A DNA stretch of 64,000 nucleotides from Brevipalpus yothersi. Taxonomy: Eukaryota; Arthropoda; Arachnida; Trombidiformes; Tenuipalpidae. How positions within the stretch are numbered: position 1 is the first letter of the stretch; each line of letters starts with the position of its first letter. The notes under the pieces were generated by a model. That model made no database searches, was not told where the DNA came from, and worked only from the letters and a program-made list of their open reading frames with translations. Location of the stretch: assembly GCA_003956705.1 (NCBI GenBank), contig QZCP01000196.1, positions 17,009 through 81,008 on the forward strand, in the 5' to 3' direction. Both the position numbers and the translations under genes were made by a program. Below, in pieces: positions 35,701 to 48,826 of the stretch.

Positions 35701-38700
35701 TCTTAAACTCTAAGGAATTTTCTTGGGAGCGACATGATCGCTTCTGAAATCCTGTCTTACGAATCATTTGATGGGAATGGAGAAGATAAAAACTTGTAGA
35801 AGCTAATTTTATCTGAACAAAATTGCACCAAAATTCTTCCAAGAATTTCAGATTCACGGACAGTTTTATTGTTTAAACGGAGTCTAACTGCCTCGAAAGT
35901 AATAATATTGAATCATGTATTAGGTTCACTTCCATCTAAAGGGGGCTATTGTAGTCGCTCCGACAGTTTCCTTCCATGTTTATGCATTTTCCTACCATTT
36001 TCCAAACAATTTTCAGATTGGAGATCTTAGGGTTTATTCTTTATTGAATCAATTTGATCAATAGTTTTCATCAAATGAGTAATATAGCCTGAGAAAAATC
36101 GCACAATATCTTTTCTAAGAGAGAGAGAGAGAGAGAGAGAGAGATCTCGAAAATAAGAAAGTTTTTCACACACTCCCTCCAAATATGGTTGATTTCTGTA
36201 TTCATACATGCTCTTCGAAGTTTCTCCTCCTCAATGAACTCTTTGATTTAAAAATTGATGGAGGCTCAACTAGCCATTCTGATGATAAGAAGAAAAGTAG
36301 TCTTTCATCATCCAGTATATTTTCTTGCTTTTTATCATTCATCCCTCCTTCCTAAATATGAAAATGAGATCTCATTCATATAATAAGACTGGATAGCTGG
36401 TCTAAGGCTTTTGATATTGCATTTCCAAAATTTCGACCCTTGATCGTCTCCCTTCCTTGTTCTCTCTCATATCATTGAATCTTGGAGTAACTTAATAAAA
36501 CATTCAGATTGGTTTTCTTGAGAAATATTCACTCAAAAACTAACATAATACCTTCATATCATGATCTCACTAACATTCGCACTCACTCTCGTTCTTGAAC
36601 ACTTCATGGGTAAATCTTTCAGCCCGCTCTGCTCATTCAAATCTTTAAAACCTCTAAATCTGCTAACTACTGTTTCGATAACACTCATCATCTTGTCTAC
36701 TAACGTTCAAAGTTGACTAATCCATCTAATGATTTGAAAAAAATCGATACAATAGTCGAATGATCATTCTTTAAAAATAATTTCATGAAGGGCCTGGAGC
36801 TAGAATAAAGACCAAGCTTGACCAAACTCAAGTTCGTCGAAGACATGAGAGCTGTGGAACTACATTGACGAATATTCCCACAAGAGATCAGAAATCACCT
36901 GACTATATGAATATCAATCATTTATTCCAAAGTCCCAATGGAAATATGGTGGGAGACCTATTCCTTCCTCACAATGATCCACAAACACATGTTGTGGCCG
37001 CTTCGTTGAGCGTAGTAGGTGATTATCACCCTACAAGTGGAGATATATCACCTCTAAATAAGGATTCTAGAAAAGACTTTACTCTGAGAAATGAAGATTA
37101 TTACAAAGCACCTTCATCCATTTACAAACAACATGAAGCTAATCAGACTGCTGTTTACGAAGTTCCACCGTATCAACAGGCATCGTATCATCATTATCAT
37201 CTACAGTCATCTTCACAGCTTCCTCTCTCTCCTTCTCAAGTTCTCTCTTCAGAAGACTGGGCAATTGTTGGTTTACCCAAACCGAACGAACAGATAGTTG
37301 CTAAAAGCTTCTCTCGACTGGTTTCTGGTCCTATCAATCCTGGTTTTCATGATATTAGTCAGCAATCTACCTTGTCTAGTAAGATGCCCCCACCACCTCC
37401 CCCAAAACCTTCTAAAGCTCAACCTCAAGTGCCTTTCTTCGAAAACTCTTCGATCTTTTCGAATCGTGGAATGGAGAAAAAAATTATCGATTCAAGTACC
37501 CCTGATTCTAAGAAAATTCACTCTCATTCTGGATCTGCAGATCTTAGTGCTGTTAGAAAAGAAGTTCAATCAAACAGCGAAATTATTCCTTCAAAATCTA
37601 TCTGTGAAAACGATGAGAGTTCAGATTCTGAAGTGCCTTTACAGAATTTATCCGTCAAAGAGAGAATCAAATCACTCGAAGGAAAAAAACCAACAGAAGA
37701 AAGAGTCAACACTGCCAAAGATTCCACAGCTCAAAGTGGTATCAACTGCTCATTAGGACGAACCTCGAGCGCAAATGTTTCGTCACTTGTGGATTATAAC
37801 CTTCATGCCGGCAAAGTGAATTCGAGGCTAGAACCGTCTGATTGCCCACAGTCTTTTGTTTTAGCTGATCTTCATAAAGCAGCCGAAGTAAGGAGAGAGA
37901 AAATTATCACCGAGAAACAATCAGTGAATCAAGTTCTCATGAACGGTAGATCCTCGATTCAAGATGAAGCTCCAACAAACATTTTGGGCAAAGAAATGAT
38001 GAATGGCCATGAAGAGTCGGTAAAATTGAGTGATCAAGGAACCGTAGATTCACATGCATCACCTAATAAATCGGTTCTCAAAGAGAACAAATTTGGTCAA
38101 CTTCCCACCTCTGATCAAGGTGAAGAGGCTGACGATGAAATGAGTCGCGATTTTGACACAACTCATTATCAAAATGAGCTCACAAGGAATACTCTTCTAC
38201 CTCTGAGTGCCAAACAAATTCTCTCAATGAGAGCCGCAGAGAAGAAACAAACTCCAGAGTTTCCGAGTGAGCTCACCGTTAATTCTCATTCTCAGTCAGT
38301 ATCAGATAGCTTGGAAAAGTCATCTGATCAGATGTTGATGGATAAAACACCCGGTCGACTGAGTACTTCTCATCCATCCGTCTCCGATACCTTCACAACC
38401 TCAATGGATAATCCAGCTTATGTTAGCGCATCTTTCCTTGAAACCAACCGAGAAATATTCCGTCCTTCACAAGCATCGTCGAGCTCAGAATTATCCCCTT
38501 CTTCCAATGACAGAGAGCTAAATGAATCTGATAAAACTTCTAAACTAGCTCCTTATTACTATTCCGACCTTTTAGATGAAGAAGAAGCTGCAAATCGACA
38601 AGACTCTTTTCATGCCATCAAACCTATCAATCAACTAGCCACTCCAGATCAAAACAAGCTGAGAGGGCTCCCAGATGATGTCGAGGCTAGCCCAAAGTCT

Positions 38701-41700
38701 AGCTCCTCACATTCTGAGGCCTCTCCTTCGATTGACCACAATCCAACCTCTTTCAAAACTGACACAAGCGAACAAACTCGTTCCGACGGTACCTCAAGGA
38801 TGATGAAACAAAGCTCCCTTTTAGCTAATTCGAAAACCCTCAACGAAGCTGATGAGATCCCTACTGGTGCCTCAATTTCGATGAAAAGATTGTCACGTTC
38901 TTTGGAAAATTTTGAGGAAGATCATCTCTATGAAAATATTGAAAATTTTCGAGGACTCAATTATCCAGAAGAATCGTCAAAAGTCAGCGATCCCAACCGA
39001 AGTGTTTCTTTGAACAAGGGTTGTGCGAATCTCAACGAATCTCCTAAGAGTAATGTTAAACAAGACGACCATTCTGATTCTCCAGATCCTATGATTGAGT
39101 GTGAAGGTAACACAGGAAGAGTTTTTTCGAGAACCCCTCCAATAGCTTCTGTCTTACTCTATTTTCTCTCTCACAATTAATTGAAAATTTATCCGATCTA
39201 ATGTTTCGAATTTACGTTTTTCAGGGTCACAATCTGGAGCTTTCTTGGATAAGAAAGCAAGGAAACGACGCTCACCTCGGAACAGAAGGTCTCAAGATGA
39301 TCTCAAGAACGTATCTGATTCAGAAACCGCTTCTAGACCTCCTCCACCACCTCCTCTTCCACTTGGATACAATCAGTACGGATATCCATTTTATTCATGT
39401 GATAATAGTCTTAGAATGCAGAAAAAACTATCCAGATCTGTTGGAACGGGTCTCCAGGAGCAGCAAGAGACTTTGAAATCGCGGATTTTCTCTTCTGCAG
39501 GAGATTTGCTTGACAAAAGTCATGAAGAGTTGGTACTCTTGCTGATTCAATTAAGACGAAACCAAGCTCATCTTCAGCAAACTTGTGACCAACTCCGGAT
39601 GCAAATGGAAAGTGAAGAAAAATTGATGGAGATTGAGCCTCAAAGAAAAGAAGAACACAAAGCTCGGTTCGAAGAGTTGAGAGAAAGCTTGGCAGCAGCC
39701 GAACATGAATATGAGAGTCAGTTTCCCGTTATAGATATGGTTGATAACCTGGTTAAGTTTCACAACCCAAGCCCAGGATATCGAGATACAAATCTCGAAA
39801 GAATCGATGACTTTGACATGAGGCGAGCCAAAGCTGCCTCTACATCTTTCCTGGATAAATTTTCCGACAGCTCAAATGATAGAGTAATGCATCCTCCCAC
39901 CGTTCCACATCGAAGTGAGCAGTTCAAGATGACTGAGTATTTATCGATTTCAAAACCAAGAGATGACCAGGAAAACAAAGAGCAAGGAAAAACAATGAAA
40001 TATCTACAACAAGACATAGATCTCCTAGAGCGTACATTGGATGGTGTGCGCTCATCATTAACCAATCTCAGCTTGGCTAGTGGACAAGATGCGTCCATTA
40101 GTACCAATAATATTGAGAGGATGAAGCAGCAACAGCAAGGTCTTGAAGAAGAATTGGACCGAGTACGAGGATTGATAGCTCAATCGGCCAAGCGACTTGA
40201 ACGAAAGGCATCCGAAAACGTTAAGGTGGAAAAAGATGCTGCGATGGCTCTTGGTGCTTCTGATCAAGTTATGTCATCTCCTTCTGCTAGTACAGCTTCG
40301 AACGAGAGCCAATCAAACGTCTTAGCCACTCAATTGGCCAACATTAATCAAGCGATCGATGACTTGACTGCAAAACGAAAGGAAATTCTTGAGAGTTTCA
40401 AAAAACAGCGGACAGAAAATTCTGAGCTCCTACAAAAAGAACCCAAAGATTCTGATACCGAGCAAGTCGAACAAAATCTAACCAGAGCTTCCTACGCTGA
40501 AACTGATCTGGATACATTGCAAGAGAGAGATCTTGCCCCTTTCAGTTATATTCCATGTAGTTCCTCTCTGGTTCATAAGAATGAAGAGTCTAATCTTCAT
40601 CTGTATGAGAACTTGGAACAAACTATGATCAAATCTAATGGTGAAGACATTAATCGACAGTCCGATTACACTACAAATGATCGTTATCAGGATGTAGAAA
40701 AGATTGATTGTCGTGATTTCTCTGGCAAAATTGCGAAGTCACCTGGTGAGGTGGAGTTCAATGAAGCCTTCGACTATCAAGATTCGATGGACAATCAATA
40801 CAATTATCCACAAGCTTCTACAACCAATGGTGGTAGTGTTAAGACTGTCCGTTCCATGAAAAGAGAAGCAGAGAGGAGGAAAGTCACCAGAGGTAATTTT
40901 GCCGAGAATGGTGCTGGGTCACACGATTATTGTCAACAAGATTTTGATGATTATCGATCCGAGGAGAAAGATACTTTTTCTGAGTCCAGTTCTGACACCA
41001 ATATCAGCAAAAATGAACGAGGACGGAAAGAGGTTAGATAAGACCAAAAGTTTGTCTTCGAAGCACCCTTTAAGCAAGATCAACAAGATAAACGCATCGT
41101 CTCATTTGTTTATACTCATTTGATTTCAAAATTTATTTTCATTTATACTTAAAAATAGACTAAGCAATGATCACCTACTGAAGCATGTGCCATCAGCTAA
41201 GCAATTTAAAATTTTGTTTTTGGTAATTTGATAATGGAAATTTTTCTCTTTTTTTCGGTACGTTTTGGTTTTTCAATTCAATTCATGAGTAGAAAGGGAT
41301 TTGCGATGCCAAAAATAATGGAGGGCATATGATCATGTTGATTCTTGAGGTCTTGATTACTGCCAAATGCCCCTGACTTAATAGAAAAAATCACGCGATG
41401 AATGATCGTGTAAGAAGATCAACTCCATTTTGCCATCTGTATTTTCTCTTTCCGTCAGGCTAGTGATTCATCCAGCCCATTATCTCAATCATCTTCCGGA
41501 TCGAACTCAGCCAATGACATTCCAGGACTTTTGAGTTCAGTCGCAGATAATTCAACTCAGTCAGTTAGTGCTAAGATAACCAACGATGACATGATCGAAA
41601 CTCTCCGTCTTGATGATCCGATCGACACAGATTCAGCAGATGAGAATTTCGGTTCTATTATGACTCCTCCAGGTCATCAGCGAGCCCAATCTCCGTACGA

Positions 41701-44700
41701 ACCCTCATCCTCTTCATCTGTTGGCCTCTCATCGGTACATGGTCATTATTTTGTCTCAAAAATCTCAAAATGAAAACTCTCAAATCTGTTCAACATAATT
41801 GCGAATGAAAATATCATTCTGATTCAATGATCTCTCTCAACAGGACTCAGCCGCTTGGCATTTGAACAGACATGATAGTGGGCTCAGCATTGATTTCAGT
41901 GACACTGTTTGCCGGAAAAAAGTTCCACAAACAGTTAACACACCAGATTTAGTTCGTAGCACTCTTCCAAGCCCCGCTACAATGGTGTTGAAAGATCAAA
42001 CGCAATTGAAACGCCAGGTGAGTGTGTGATTCACTGCTATGTTGGCATTAGAATTGCCATTGTATCATAGCCAATGAGATTATCAGCTGATTAACTTTGG
42101 TCCTTCCATTGTTTGCAACTCTTTCACTGCATAGCCAAGCTTACCGAGAAAGATAGACATTCCTCAAAGGTACATTGCTGACGAAGAGGAAGAGAGCACA
42201 GTATCCAATGAAGAGCTTGTTAAACGATCGATCAAAGCTGAATCATTTCGGAAAATTCTAACCGAGGCAGCCTATGGAACTTTCACTCCCATTCATCGAC
42301 GAACTCCATCAACTCCAGCTACGTTGTCCGTCTTATCGACAGCTCTCTCACCCAGAGAGGCTACTTATGATCCAGATCCTTCTCCGCTCAGGAAAATCTG
42401 TTCTTCTGGAGATATCCAATCACTAACGGGAACAGATGGAAACAATATTAAAGATTTATTTGGACGAGAAAAAAGGCGAAGAGCAGATTTATTGGCTCTC
42501 AATTCCGAAATAGCGCGAGAAGTGACAGAAAGAAGCCGGATGGTTGCAAGTAAGAAAAACTACTCAAATAATTGACTTTGATCATTTTTTACTTTCGAGT
42601 ATCGCTCTAGACAATAAATCGATAAGCTATTGGGAAATTTTACCTCAAACAGATAATCAGAATTGTCTCAAAAGAGCGTTAATTAGTATTCTTTTTGATT
42701 CGCTTTTCTTCGTATGATCATGAAATTGGTTCAAATTCTATCTTTGGTCATCATCTGAATTCAAGTGTGTCTAATAAGGACACAACAACACTCACTCTTT
42801 ATTTCTGACGCCATTCGTATTTTTGTTGACATTCGATTGTCTTTTCATTTCAATTTAATTTTGTTATCTATTTCGACGAACAGATATAAATGTTTATCAA
42901 CCTTTGCCAAGGTAAAATCGAATATTTTTTCATTTGTGCACTGAACACAAGCACGTGTACGATATGGTTTGGCTTTTAGAATATGCCAAAATGTTTATAT
43001 TGTGTTCGTTCATATCGCTGATCATTCCAGACGTAGAAGATTGATCAATTTGATTGCCTGTCTCTCACAATCAGTAAATTCCCTCCTTTTTGACTCCCTG
43101 AACCATGCATCTGCTCTCGAATATATCAGCTGAAGACCTTGAATTTTTCATTCACTGTTATTCGATCTGTTTGACGATCAGATTTGAACGATGGAAGAAA
43201 ACTTATTTTCATTGTATTCCAAAAATTGTGAACAAAAGGAATTTCCATCTAGAATTTTACTCCTCCTCAGGTTGATCCGTGTAAATATGTAGATCTGTGT
43301 TTTGTTTTTTTTGTTTTCTACAAAATCAGCATTAAATTGATAATTTTTGACCTTTTTGTTGTGTATCAAAGCAGAAAAATAGATCAAAATACACTGAGCT
43401 AGTGAGCGAGAATGTCTACGTAAGGCACTATTCGTTCAGATATCAGTCTAAGCTGAACGTACCACAACAATATGAATTTTATTCAATGGAAGATTAGAAG
43501 AGGTAAAGTTTCAATGGATTAAAGTCAAGAAAAGTTCAGAAATATAAGTGATTTTGTAGCATTTATTCTGATTGATAAGCTAATCAATCTGAAATCACTT
43601 TTCAAACCATTTCCGTGTTGATCATGATTTATATCACCATCATTTTAGCAGCTTGAGTTGATAACATATTGATCTGATGCTAATTAGATTGGCTGTTCTC
43701 GATGAGAAAAATACTCAAATTATGGTGAAAATTTCTTGATTTTCAAGCCATACTTTTTAAGCTGTAGACTTTGCGATCCAATAAATCCGTAGGTAAACCA
43801 ATAGACCAAGTAAATCTTAGAACTTTCAAAAAACTTGTCACAGGGAAGGTATTTGAAAGATATGGGCAGAGCTCCTTCTCGATTTTTTCACATAATCGAA
43901 AAAAAATACTTCTTGATAGTCTAATCGATTGGAAACATAATCATCTCTTCGATTCCCTTCCCCTGATGATTACCATTTTCAAACCATTCAGGCCTCATCA
44001 CTTAGCCCTTGGATCAGATTTTTCTTCCATCCTCACAAGTTGAATGATATTATGATTGTTCAAGATGACTAACAACAATCATACAGTATACTACCATTCT
44101 TAATACTCAGTCTTCATAAAACTTCTGATTCTTGGACGGTTTCAGTGAAACTCTTTTCCAATCTACATGTATTGGCTTCGTTAGATCTAGGCTCAACGAA
44201 AAGAGCGAAGTACTTATAAATGCATGCGAAACTATTGAGCTCCGTTGAGCACTATATATTATAATTGATTCTTGGCAGTCAAAAACATGGAAAGCAGTGA
44301 ATTTGTTATCATCAAATAGCCTGCCAACATGAGTTTCAGATTCCAGCAACTTACATAACTTTAAGTTTCATTTCACACATGTAAAACCGTAGAGAAGTCA
44401 ATGTACTGATGATTTAATAATCAAATTTAGGTTCACATGAAATCAGATATCTCATATCAGGTCATCAAGTTTTCCATGGATGTGAATTATTTCCATTCAA
44501 TTGCCTCTCTTTCCCTCACTCTGATTATTCTTTTTCAAATTGAAAGCGGAAAAGCTCTACACCCTACACCTGATACCATGTAAAAATGATTTGCGTAAAA
44601 GTCAGGAAAGGGCTACATAAAAGCGACATCAATATTCCGATCTACATGATGTATGCATGATAAACCTGGATAGGAGAATACTTAATAGAAAACAGAAATC

Positions 44701-47700
44701 TTGAATGAGAAATTTGACCGTGAAGAAGAACGATGAATTTTAGATTTCATTGTATTTCCAAAGAATGATACAGCGTTAGATTTTAAATTTATTGGCCGTT
44801 CACTTCCTTATTCTCTTTCACATCCATATGAACCCAATATGACCTGAAACAATCCGCTCCAGTATTATTCAACTCATATTTCCGTTCTAGTTTGGATGTA
44901 TTCATATATCTCTAATTGATGAGCCCTGAAATGCAGCATTTTGTTGGCAATATTATCGATAATTGAGCTGAGAATTTAAAGCTTTACCTCTTCTTCTATG
45001 ACTGCTCGAGGCATTAAACATTAGTTTGTACGCAAATGAGTGATTAAAGACTAGAATGAGTAAGTAGAGAGGGAAATTTCAAATTTTCTGAGCAAAATCT
45101 TACTCAAAAATGACTCATGATTGAAATTAAAAGCATGAGAAGGATGGCTCAAATTTTAAATTTAAATTTTAAATGAAAAATAAGCTTTCAGCTTGAATTA
45201 CAGTTGCTGTCAAAATTCAACGAACAAATTTAGATTCTCTACACAATAAATGTAATAGAACCATGATGGGCAAGCGAGCTATCGAGCGAGAGGAAATTTT
45301 TTTCCACATTATTCATATTGGTTCATCCTGTGTTGCTTTCTATTCGATAATCTGATCCATTGATAATTCTCAAGCTTGGACTCAGACAATTTCATTTGAT
45401 AAAATCCTGTAGCCTGATTTCCTGAAAGTTCTTGCTTGCTGATAAAAATGGAAATAAGATTAGGTAAATCATGTAACTTGACCAGAGTTATTGTTTTATC
45501 TAATCAATAGATAAATCCTTATCAATGTGCGTAAAAACTATCAGGCTGCCTTGTGTTTCTGGATTCAACCCACCTAGATAAGATAACTTCCAGTCAGAGA
45601 AATAGTGACTAATCATCGAAACCAGCTTCGATGTCATTTGAATGATTGTGTTTGGTGAGTTTTTCACCTTTTTCAAGTCTTTTCAGCTTCAATTCGAAAT
45701 TGAATTCTCCAGAAGTGCGTCATTTCATGAGCCTAAAAATAAATGCTGTATGCTTGCCTCTTATTGATCTGAGGATCAATTATGGGCTTTCAAAATACAT
45801 TTGTATCTGTCAATAACAAGAAAAAATGGTATAAACGATAGCGCTTTCCAATTCTTTCCAGGAAATCATGCATTGAGTCGTTCATGAATATTCAATGGTT
45901 TCTCAGTTTTCTACTCTCAATCTATACTCTCTTCTGAGTGTCCTTTCACCAAGACTTTAGAAAATTCACTTTCCGGTGGCGAGAAAGCGTTCATTGAAGA
46001 GAGAAAAATCTCTTTCTTCCAGAAAAAGATTCCAGAAAGAGAAGAAAGAGAGCGATAAAATCACAAGAGTGATACAAGTGATGAAAATTTTGGATGCCAA
46101 CTCATCAGTCAGGTAACCAACTGTTGGCTATGAGTCCTTTTCAATCAGTCTGGTAGACATGAGGCTTTTGTTCTGTCTTCATAATTATCAGAACGAATCT
46201 GAATCTAGACCCTCACTCTTGATCTACTTGATAGGAAGATGGTACATCTGTGTTCATTTCTTGCCATCAGAGAGCAATCAGTGGTGATGAAGGGAACAGT
46301 ATGATGGCAAGTGAGTGGCAAATGCTCATGAACTCGATCAAAGTCAACATGTGAAGCATGAATATACACAAAAAATCAATCATTACCAGCTGACAAGTGG
46401 CGAACGTTTTTGGCTCCTACTAATTCAGTACCTTTTATGCAATGGCCATCGATTAACTTATTGATTAGCTGAACTTTTCTGATAGAGCTAAATAGACTTC
46501 ATACCAAAACCATAGACATGGTTAGCCAGAAAACTAAACTTTAACCAGGATATCGATCTAACTGGGTGTTTGCGAGCGTCTCTTCGTTTGCTTTTTTTCT
46601 CTGTTTGTTTCATACACACTATATCTGTATTTTGATCATTTTTATGGAAGCTTACATGCATTCACATGATAATTTCATAGTGAGTTCAGAGCATAGATTC
46701 ATCATATTCGCATGATGCATCTCACTCACAAGTTACCAGTGAAACTGATCATGATAAGTGATTGGCAGTCACAAATGTCACCAATCGATTGCGGAAACAA
46801 CATTTCCCAATGAATCGTTAAGAGAAATATTTTCATTTCTCGATAGAAATCGATAATTAAGCTTTTGATCATCTCCGATCGTAATTATATTATGATCAGG
46901 TAATTCGATTTTCTCAAAAAGAGGGAAGAAGTGAAAGATTTCAATTTCAATTTCAGGTGAGAGTAATCCAATTTGGGGGAAATTGTCTCTCAATCGGTAT
47001 GATAGAGTCACCATGACGTGGTTGTTTTTCTTCAAAACCTTGATGATCTTCTAATTGAGCTTATATATTAATATGTTCAGTGTAAAACTTGAGTTTAATT
47101 TGAGCCATTTTTTTCATAACACCTGAGTGCTAGAATCTCAGAATGTAAAGTCTTGAGAAAGCTGGGATGAAAGATTAACGACAATCACTTTTTACATGCT
47201 GACCTAACTTTCAAATGCTTTGTTATGAAAGGAGCCAATTGGTAGTTCTTGAAGCAGAACAAATGAAATTAGGTACTTCCAGATCGATTAATGAGACCAA
47301 TTTTCCCACAAATCGATCTATCAGCGTAAATGATTGGGTGCTTTAAAGAATGTTGTTGGTGTTTTTCTTCTGATGATTGTTTTGCAGAGGAATAGGTATC
47401 AAAACTGCTTTGAATTGTTTCTCGACAACTTCATCCAGTAATTTCCAGTATGATTTAATATCTGATTCAACATGGAGAAACTTATTCGAATCGAAAAAAA
47501 ATATTTTCCCTCCCATATTTTTTCTGAATGAATTGAACTTTCTTTTCTGAACTTGGTTAATAAATAAAGTATGATAAAACAAAGAATGGAATAGTGGATG
47601 ACGAAATCGAAAGCTAAAAACTCTCTCCTAATCAAACAGGTCTATCAGCATTGAAAAAAATGCAAATCTATCGAAAATCTGAGCAGTTGTGATTTTTCCC

Positions 47701-48034
47701 GAGAGCTCATCGAATCAATCATCATGTGCATGAGGCACAATTCTTACGTGTAGGATGAAAAAAAAAGAAAGAGAAAGTCAATCAGAGAGAAGAATAATTT
47801 ATAGATTTATACATTTTTTCAACGCAATCTATTGAAAATGGATGCTTAAATAACGCACTTATCTTCTTTTTCCTCCACATTACAGTTCTTGGCAGCAAAA
47901 AGAAGAAGCAAGCTGAAAACGAGGCCGAGCCAACCTCTGAAGAATGTCCAGCATCCAGAATTCGACGAGATGGAAAGCTTTCTACGAGTTTTCGCAGTGG
48001 CACTCATGTGGTACAGATATCAGAAAGCTTCTGA
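32749..48034 (+). CDS. PEPP/PLEKHA-family PH-domain protein (kramer-like)
   Basis: Phosphoinositide-binding scaffold of the PLEKHA5/6/7 group. Exons: 32749-35366, 36791-39106, 39225-41032, 41459-41734, 41844-42017, 42135-42549, 47886-48034; phases agree throughout. Exon 3 uses an unusual donor (GTTAGA). The N-terminus is unsettled: 32749 follows acceptor CTATCCTAG and needs an upstream exon, while the first in-frame ATG is 33143, giving ~2,450 residues, about twice vertebrate PLEKHA7. The PH domain (~33244-33545) starts VTLRGWLYRLEGGIKQWKRR and has WFVLGDYCLFYYKD, then LGSVLLPSYRVSP, as in PEPP proteins. Poly-Pro runs (MPPPPPPKPSK, PPPPPPLPLGY) and long Ser-rich, probably disordered regions follow. 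Exon 3 encodes the family coiled coil (KSHEELVLLLIQLRRNQAHL), and exon 6 the IPQRYIADEEEE and REKRRRADLLALNSEIAREV motifs. No WW domain was found; it may be upstream or absent. Confidence 0.87.
35367..36790 (+). other. Intron 1 of the PLEKHA-like gene
   Basis: 1.42 kb, donor GTAAGATGC, acceptor TTCATGAAG. Contains a short GA tract at 36119-36144. The exon 1 frame runs on for 14 codons to a stop at 35408-35410, so intron retention would truncate the protein. Confidence 0.7.
42550..47885 (+). other. Large last intron of the PLEKHA-like gene
   Basis: 5.3 kb between donor GTAAGAAAAAC and acceptor CTCCACATTACAG. Apart from a possible 28-nt cassette exon at 42884-42911, I see no coding-like segment. 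Low repeat content compared with the rest of the window. Confidence 0.65.
42884..42911 (+). other. Candidate 28-nt microexon in PLEKHA-like gene
   Basis: Preceded by a pyrimidine-rich stretch and acceptor GACGAACAG, followed by donor GTAAAATC. Joined to exon 6 it would read NINVYQPLP plus two bases. Its length is not a multiple of three, so including it shifts the last exon into a frame that stops after about ten codons, giving a different short C-terminus. Only splice consensus supports it. Confidence 0.3.
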
Positions 48035-48826
48035 AACCTCCATAGTGTGATAAATAACATTGTACAAATTAATATTAATAGCAAATAATAACTAAGAGTG
48101 CTTTGAGTGCCAAAGTTGTAAAGAAGATCATTGGGATGAGACTAGAGAGGAAGAGGAATCGAGAAAATAGAGTGAAAGATCAAAGGCAAGAGGAAGAAAA
48201 ATTAAAAAAGGCAGATGGTAGTTCTCAATATTCGTAGTGACAGACCAGATAGACAATAAGAAAATAAAGCGCTTCACACAATTTTAGTCTCATATCTCAT
48301 GAAACTGAAGTGAAACAAGTCGAGCTTAGAGGGGGAAAATGCATAGAATGAGACAATTGACACAAAATAAGTAATTGAGAATAGTCTTCGCTGGAAAAGA
48401 TCTTGGTCATTGAGACTTGGAACAAGTAGTAGTTTGGACACTTTGAACGACTCGAAGAATCAACCAAGCTACAGGAGTCTCGTGAAATGTGGATCCGCTC
48501 GTCAATGAAATTATGGTGGGTCAAAGTCAGATTTCATAAATAGTTGACGATAAAATCGAGTCATGAGAAGACAAAAAGTATGTGAACATATGAGAACTAC
48601 AAGTTTTTGCCATAAGTTTGATGAAATAACATAAGCAAGAAGAGATCGTGATCGTGAGTCATAATAATGAAACAAGCCAGGGAAAAGGAAGCGATGGGAG
48701 GTTGTTAAGCCAAGGTAAAATTCAATGTATTGGCATCAATGTAGTGGCTCACATCCTTTCTCTCTCACCAACACTCATACATGAACAGGAGATAAGTTGA
48801 GTTTAACGAATCAAAATTCTGAGGAC
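48035..48826. other. Intergenic region between convergent PLEKHA-like and RNF144-like genes
   Basis: About 790 bp carrying the two 3' UTRs. No open frame or repeat of note. Confidence 0.7.

Noticed and set aside
47782..48003. 73-codon minus-strand open frame
   Set aside because: It is antisense to the last exon of the PLEKHA-like gene, whose phase and acceptor fit well.
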